Positions 60,102 to 64,000 of a stretch of DNA of 64,000 nucleotides are shown one piece after another. Below the pieces are notes generated by a model. That model ran no database searches. It saw only the letters and a program-made list of their open reading frames with translations, and was not told where the DNA came from. The number at the start of each line of letters is the position of its first letter. Position 1 is the stretch's first letter. Source of the stretch: Bacteroidales bacterium. GTDB taxonomy: Bacteria > Bacteroidota > Bacteroidia > Bacteroidales > Marinilabiliaceae. The position numbers and the translations under genes are program-made. The stretch covers positions 62,001 through 126,000 of the forward strand of contig JAKSLH010000002.1 of NCBI GenBank assembly GCA_024401335.1. The letters are read 5' to 3'.

Positions 60102-60989
60102 CTATACATTCCTCATATCTGCTCCCCACATGAGCTTGTCTCTCAATGTGGCGAAAAACGAATGTCCTTGCAGACGAACAACTTTCGTGTCGAATGGAGC
60201 CTTCGCTATTCTGAGCTGGCATCCATTCTCCATCACATGGTTTCGTCCGTCGAGCGATGTGAGTATGTTCGGACCTCTTCCCTCTATGCGCAGCTGAATG
60301 ACTCCTGTATTCGGTATTATCAGCGGGCGCACGTTGAGATTGTGAGGTGCGATAGGCGTTATTATGAAGTTCTGCGTTGACGGATAGACTATCGGCCCGC
60401 CTACACTTAGCGAATAGGCTGTCGAGCCTGTCGCTGTGGCAACAATAAGTCCGTCTGCCCAGTATGTCGTCAGATACTCTCCGTCAACGTATGCGTGTAT
60501 TGTGAGCATCGATGAGTTGTCGCATTTGCTCACAGCAAACTCATTGAGGGCATAGTCCACTGGTTCACGCTCGCCGTTGGCATATAGCGAAATGACATCG
60601 TGACTGCTCAAACGGTAATTGCCGGCCAAGAGGCTGTCTATGGCGTCGTTCACCTTCTGCTGGGCTACGTCACTCAAGAATCCGAGCCTTCCGTTGTTGA
60701 TGCCTAGTATTGGCGTCGTGGTCCCCATCATCATCTTGGCTGCCTCAAGAAACGTGCCATCACCTCCAATGCTGAGTACGGCTATCGCACTCTCCTCGGC
60801 TGGATTGCCGTTTATGGGTTCCATGACATCGGCAAACTGTATGTTGGCCTGCTGCAACTGGTCATAGAGATTGCGCACCACCTTGATGCGACAGTCTCGC
60901 ATCTTGAGATGCTGCAGCATCTTGTCGTACAACGGCAGACGTTCCGTATCGACAACTTTGCTGAATAATATTACCGATGTCTCTTGCAT
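60102..60989 (-). CDS. nadK: NAD kinase
   Basis: Phosphorylates NAD to NADP. 295 residues. SIGGDGTFLEAAKMM (catalytic Asp77), GINNGRLGFLSDV, and GSTAYSLSVGGPIVYPS are the three family motifs. It is 5 bp downstream of mpl in a minus-strand operon. Confidence 0.96.
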   Translation of the reverse strand: MQETSVILFSKVVDTERLPLYDKMLQHLKMRDCRIKVVRNLYDQLQQANIQFADVMEPINGNPAEESAIAVLSIGGDGTFLEAAKMMMGTTTPILGINNGRLGFLSDVAQQKVNDAIDSLLAGNYRLSSHDVISLYANGEREPVDYALNEFAVSKCDNSSMLTIHAYVDGEYLTTYWADGLIVATATGSTAYSLSVGGPIVYPSTQNFIITPIAPHNLNVRPLIIPNTGVIQLRIEGRGPNILTSLDGRNHVMENGCQLRIAKAPFDTKVVRLQGHSFFATLRDKLMWGADMRNV

Positions 60990-60993
60990 ACTG

Positions 60994-62352
60994 TTATTTG
61001 ATGAGTTTATTTGCCAACTCCTTTATGTTCACACCGTCAAAGTTGCCCGATGTCATGATGAGTATCACCGCGTTGTCATAGCTCTTGTCCTCTATTATCT
61101 TGACGAGCTCGCTCGATTTTGTAAACACCTTGAGGTTCTTGTGCTCAAATGCCTTAGCAACTTCGTCGGCGTTGATTGGCTCAAGCCTTTTGTGCTCTAT
61201 CACTTCTGGATTGAAATATACATACGCTTCATCGGCCGCGTCCATGGTGTGCGCATACTGTGGCAGAAAGGCTTTTGTGAGGCTGCTGAATGTATGGAGC
61301 TCCATGCACGCAATGAGCTTCTTGTCTTTATATCTGTCTCTTACCGCCTCTGTGGTTGCCTTGAGCTTTGATGGTGAATGGGCAAAGTCAAGAAAGGCAA
61401 TGCCACTCTCTCCCTTTTTCAGCGTCTGGAGTCGCTTGGCTGCTCCGCTGAAGCTCTCTATGGCTCCAAGGAACTGCTCTGGCTCTATCCCTACCTGCTC
61501 GCAGGCTAGCATCGCGGCGTTCATGTCTTGCATGTTGTGCTTGCCGAATACGCCTACCGTATATTCTTTCCCGTTATAGCAAACTATCGTGTTGTCGCCG
61601 TCAACCTTGTAGTCAAGTCCGTTGTATGGTATCGCGGTTACGTCGCTTCTTACCCCGCTGGCTATCTTGCATAGGTTCTCGTCACCACCGTAGTATATGT
61701 ACTTGCCGTTTGGCATTATCGTCGAAGCGAATTTCTCAAATGTGCCTACATAGCTGTCCCATGTTGGGAACACGTTGATGTGGTCCCACGCTATGCCGGT
61801 GATGATGGCTACATCTGGCTTGTATCTCAAGAACTTCGATGTCTGATCAAGGGTCGACGACAGATACTCGTCACCTTCAAAGACTGCTATAGGCGCATCT
61901 TTCGAGAGTCCTACCATGGTGTCAAAGCCCTCTATCTGCGCTCCTACCATGTAGTCAAATTTCTTGCCCAATGTCTTGAGCACATGCATTATCATCGATG
62001 TAGTGGTGGTCTTGCCGTGGCTGCCACCTACAACGATTCTTTTCTTGTCTTTTGTCTGCTCGTAGAGGTATTCCGGAAAACTGTAAACTTTTATACCCAG
62101 CTCTCTGGCTTTCTTCAGCTCTGGGTTGTCGTTCATGGCATGCATACCTAGTATGACGGCATCCAACTCACTTGTGATGCGTTCCGGATGCCACCCGTTC
62201 TCCTTTGGTAGCAGACCGCATGCTGCAAGACGTGACTTTGATGGCTCAAAAAATTCGTCGTCAGAGCCTGTCACGTCAAATCCTTTATGATGTAAAGCTA
62301 AGGCCAGATTGTGCATTACACTGCCGCCAATAGCTATGAAATGTACGCGCAT
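60994..62352 (-). CDS. mpl: UDP-MurNAc:L-alanyl-gamma-D-glutamyl-meso-DAP ligase
   Basis: 452 residues. VHFIAIGGSVMHNLALALHHKGF differs from MurC (which has GIGMSA) and fits Mpl. P-loop GGSHGKTTTTSMI with Lys114; EGDEYLSSTLD and DFAHSPSK follow. Mpl reattaches recycled murein tripeptide to UDP-MurNAc. Candidate -7 element TATCTTTG lies at 62394-62387, giving a leader of about 30 nt. Confidence 0.92.
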   Translation of the reverse strand: MRVHFIAIGGSVMHNLALALHHKGFDVTGSDDEFFEPSKSRLAACGLLPKENGWHPERITSELDAVILGMHAMNDNPELKKARELGIKVYSFPEYLYEQTKDKKRIVVGGSHGKTTTTSMIMHVLKTLGKKFDYMVGAQIEGFDTMVGLSKDAPIAVFEGDEYLSSTLDQTSKFLRYKPDVAIITGIAWDHINVFPTWDSYVGTFEKFASTIMPNGKYIYYGGDENLCKIASGVRSDVTAIPYNGLDYKVDGDNTIVCYNGKEYTVGVFGKHNMQDMNAAMLACEQVGIEPEQFLGAIESFSGAAKRLQTLKKGESGIAFLDFAHSPSKLKATTEAVRDRYKDKKLIACMELHTFSSLTKAFLPQYAHTMDAADEAYVYFNPEVIEHKRLEPINADEVAKAFEHKNLKVFTKSSELVKIIEDKSYDNAVILIMTSGNFDGVNIKELANKLIK

Positions 62353-62386
62353 AGTGTCGTAAGTATATAAAAATGCATTTTAACTG

Positions 62387-62394
62387 CAAAGATA
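62387..62394 (-). promoter_or_regulatory. Candidate -7 element for mpl
   Basis: TATCTTTG on the minus strand matches TAnnTTTG; no well-spaced -33 box. Confidence 0.4.
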
Positions 62395-62423
62395 CAAACT
62401 TCAAAGAAGATATTGGCGCTTTG

Positions 62424-62465
62424 GATAAAATAAAAGACGCAAACCATCCGAAGATGATTTGCGTC
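62424..62465 (-). terminator. Rho-independent terminator after ilvC
   Basis: Minus-strand 13-bp stem GACGCAAATCATC / GATGGTTTGCGTC with one wobble and a UUCG tetraloop, then TTTTATTTTATC. Confidence 0.93.
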
Positions 62466-62490
62466 CGTTGTATTTCTAGTCGACTGAGAA

Positions 62491-63534
62491 TTAGTTGTTC
62501 TCAGGACGGAGCTTACGTACTGTAACAGCTGTCTGCCACATCTCGCTCTCACGAAGGGCCTTGAGCTCCTTCTCGAGGCCTTCACGGTAGTTAGGCTTAG
62601 AGTTAGAGTCGATAGAGATCTGTGCTTCGTTACCACACTTTACGTTTGCGTAGAGCTTCTCAACAACTGGCTTGCAGGCGTCGTGGAATGGACCCATCCA
62701 GTCAAGTGCACCACGCTGTGCTGTTGTAGAGCAGTTTGCATACATCCAGTCCATACCGTTCTTAGCGAAGAGTGGCATGAGCGACTGAGTGAGCTCCTCT
62801 ACTGTCTCGTTGAATGCCTCAGATGGAGTGTGGCCGTTCTCACGGAGTACCTCATACTGAGCAAGAAGAAGACCCTGGATAGCACCCATGAGTGAACCAC
62901 GCTCACCTGTAAGGTCTGATGTGGCCTCACGCTGGAATGTAGTCTCAAACATGTAGCCAGAACCGATACCGATACCAAGAGCGAGTGTACGGTTGAGAGC
63001 CTTGCCTGTTGCATCCTGGTAAACTGCGTATGAAGAGTTCAAACCACGACCCTCAAGGAACATTGAGCGGAGTGATGTACCAGAACCCTTAGGAGCTACC
63101 ATGATAACGTCGATATCCTTAGCAGGAACAACACCTGTGCGGTCGTTCCAAGTGATTGCAAAACCGTGTGAGAAATAAAGAGCCTTGCCTGCTGTGAGGT
63201 AGTTCTTCAATGTTGGCCATACAGACATAACAGCTGCGTCTGAAAGGAGGCACATGATAATTGTAGCCTTCTCAGCTGCTTCTTCGATGCCGAAGAGTGT
63301 TTCACCTGGTACCCAACCGTCTGCAACAGCCTTGTCGAAAGTCTTGCCTGGACGCTGACCAACGATTACGTTGAAACCGTTGTCGCGGAGGTTGAGCGAC
63401 TGGCCTGGACCCTGAACACCATAACCGATTACAGCGATTGTTTCATCCTTAAGGATTTCACGTGCCTTCTCAAGTGGGAACTCTTCGCGTGTCATTACTT
63501 CCTCAATGACACCACCAAAATTCATCTTTGCCAT
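62491..63534 (-). CDS. ilvC: Ketol-acid reductoisomerase
   Basis: Second step of branched-chain synthesis, NADPH-dependent isomeroreduction of acetolactate. 347 residues. VIGYGVQGPGQSLNLRDNGFNVIVG, VAPKGSGTSLR, and the C-terminal helical domain with FERE/SDLTGERGSLMG metal-binding motif are present. It is about 60 kb from ilvDBN, alone between its own promoter and terminator. Confidence 0.97.
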   Translation of the reverse strand: MAKMNFGGVIEEVMTREEFPLEKAREILKDETIAVIGYGVQGPGQSLNLRDNGFNVIVGQRPGKTFDKAVADGWVPGETLFGIEEAAEKATIIMCLLSDAAVMSVWPTLKNYLTAGKALYFSHGFAITWNDRTGVVPAKDIDVIMVAPKGSGTSLRSMFLEGRGLNSSYAVYQDATGKALNRTLALGIGIGSGYMFETTFQREATSDLTGERGSLMGAIQGLLLAQYEVLRENGHTPSEAFNETVEELTQSLMPLFAKNGMDWMYANCSTTAQRGALDWMGPFHDACKPVVEKLYANVKCGNEAQISIDSNSKPNYREGLEKELKALRESEMWQTAVTVRKLRPENN

Positions 63535-63610
63535 TTTACTAATAAATGTATGTTATTAAATATTTTTATTCTTTTGTTGTACGAATATGCTCTATCCTAC
63601 ACAATTTCGA

Positions 63611-63641
63611 CAAAGATAGACACCTTTTTTCATATTGCAAA
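63611..63641 (-). promoter_or_regulatory. Promoter of ilvC
   Basis: Minus strand: TTTG (63641-63638), 19-nt spacer, TATCTTTG (63618-63611). Ideal match to TTTG-N19-TAnnTTTG. Start near 63605, so a leader of about 70 nt. Confidence 0.78.
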
Positions 63642-63790
63642 GTATAATCGGTTAAAATGCGACACTCGTTTTAGATTTTTATATTTTGTGTTAATCATAT
63701 AACAAAAAGTGCACCTTGCCAAGAAGACCATTGTCTCTCTCATCTCTTCTTTTTTTTATTTCATGATTATAAAATGTCGAACATTCGCGC

Positions 63791-63798
63791 TATCTTTG
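63791..63798 (+). promoter_or_regulatory. Candidate -7 element for the right-edge ORF
   Basis: TATCTTTG, 26 nt before the ATG at 63825. No TTTG at the expected distance. Confidence 0.4.
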
Positions 63799-63824
63799 CA
63801 TTGACATAACGCATATGTAAAGCA

Positions 63825-64000
63825 ATGAAACTGACTCTCATAGCCAATGATCCGCTTGCCATCAAGCGCGCACGCAGCCTCTTCCGACGCCGCGAACATC
63901 GTCATAGGCTTACACTCCGTAATGGTAGTTTCTATACTATGCGCTACAATCCTGGCGCCCAGCCTCGCACTGAGTCTCAAGAAAAGAACTGGTCTCTCTT
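63825..64000 (+). CDS. Unidentified protein, partial (3' end outside window)
   Basis: 58 codons open to the window edge, MKLTLIANDPLAIKRARSL then a run of Arg and His (FRRREHRHRLTLRNGSFY). No domain recognised; the start is very basic. A -7-like element 26 nt upstream and the open frame support a real gene, but only part is visible. Confidence 0.5.
   Translation, partial: MKLTLIANDPLAIKRARSLFRRREHRHRLTLRNGSFYTMRYNPGAQPRTESQEKNWSL

Noticed and set aside
1-64000. CRISPR arrays, insertion sequences, prophage or rRNA genes
   Set aside because: No regularly spaced repeats, transposase or integrase motifs, phage structural genes or rRNA sequence were noticed.

Overview
This window is a chromosomal segment of a Bacteroidales bacterium, most likely Prevotella or a close relative. 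Three things point there. Several genes have the Bacteroidota promoter pattern TTTG-N19/20-TAnnTTTG. Type IX secretion genes (gldJ-like, porU, porV) and a cargo protein with a type IX C-terminal domain are present. The gene blocks nadK-DUF6089-uppS-bamA-ompH and parA-parB-DUF5683 are typical of this phylum. No insertion sequence, prophage or CRISPR array was recognised.

Layout. 1-2960: end of ilvD, then ilvB and ilvN (branched-chain amino acids), closed by a strong terminator. 3306-9438: gltB-gltD (glutamate synthase) and a terminator. 9487-14774: a tightly packed seven-gene ACP-dependent operon (hotdog dehydratase, hotdog thioesterase, ketosynthase fused to a half ketosynthase, ACP, second ketosynthase, stand-alone half ketosynthase, membrane NodB-type deacetylase). 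It resembles a stripped aryl-polyene/flexirubin-type assembly line and is the best candidate for an undescribed system. 14786-16395: a TSCPD protein and two decaying toxin-antitoxin modules (HigBA with a shortened toxin; a YoeB-type module with a frameshifted toxin).

16493-21310: an esterase/nucleotidase fusion, metF, a BASS-type transporter, a metallo-hydrolase, free-methionine-sulfoxide reductase and a PNPOx-like flavoprotein. 21401-25955: arginine operon argR-GNAT-argG-argC-argD on the minus strand, with three ARG-box-like operators upstream of argR. 26146-31018: TatD nuclease, a tRNA(CAU), a glycosyltransferase, an HU-like/SPOR membrane protein and a secreted GH64-like glucanase. 31129-42038 (minus strand): metH, a DUF5723 barrel plus lipoprotein pair, argH, murF and gldJ-like. 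42545-54162 (plus strand): porU, porV, ispF, parA, parB, DUF5683, comB, a PIF1-like helicase and a lipoprotein deacetylase.

54256-62352 (minus strand): an envelope biogenesis block with three tandem OmpH/Skp chaperones, bamA, uppS, DUF6089, nadK and mpl. 62491-63534: ilvC on its own, with a canonical promoter and terminator, about 60 kb from ilvDBN. A partial ORF runs off the right edge.

The window is mostly housekeeping: nitrogen assimilation (glt), arginine, branched-chain amino acids and methionine (metF, metH), and cell envelope (murF, mpl, uppS, bamA). Accessory parts are the ACP operon, the toxin-antitoxin remnants, the GH64 glucanase and the DUF5723 pair. All functional calls come from reading motifs and gene order; no database search was possible.
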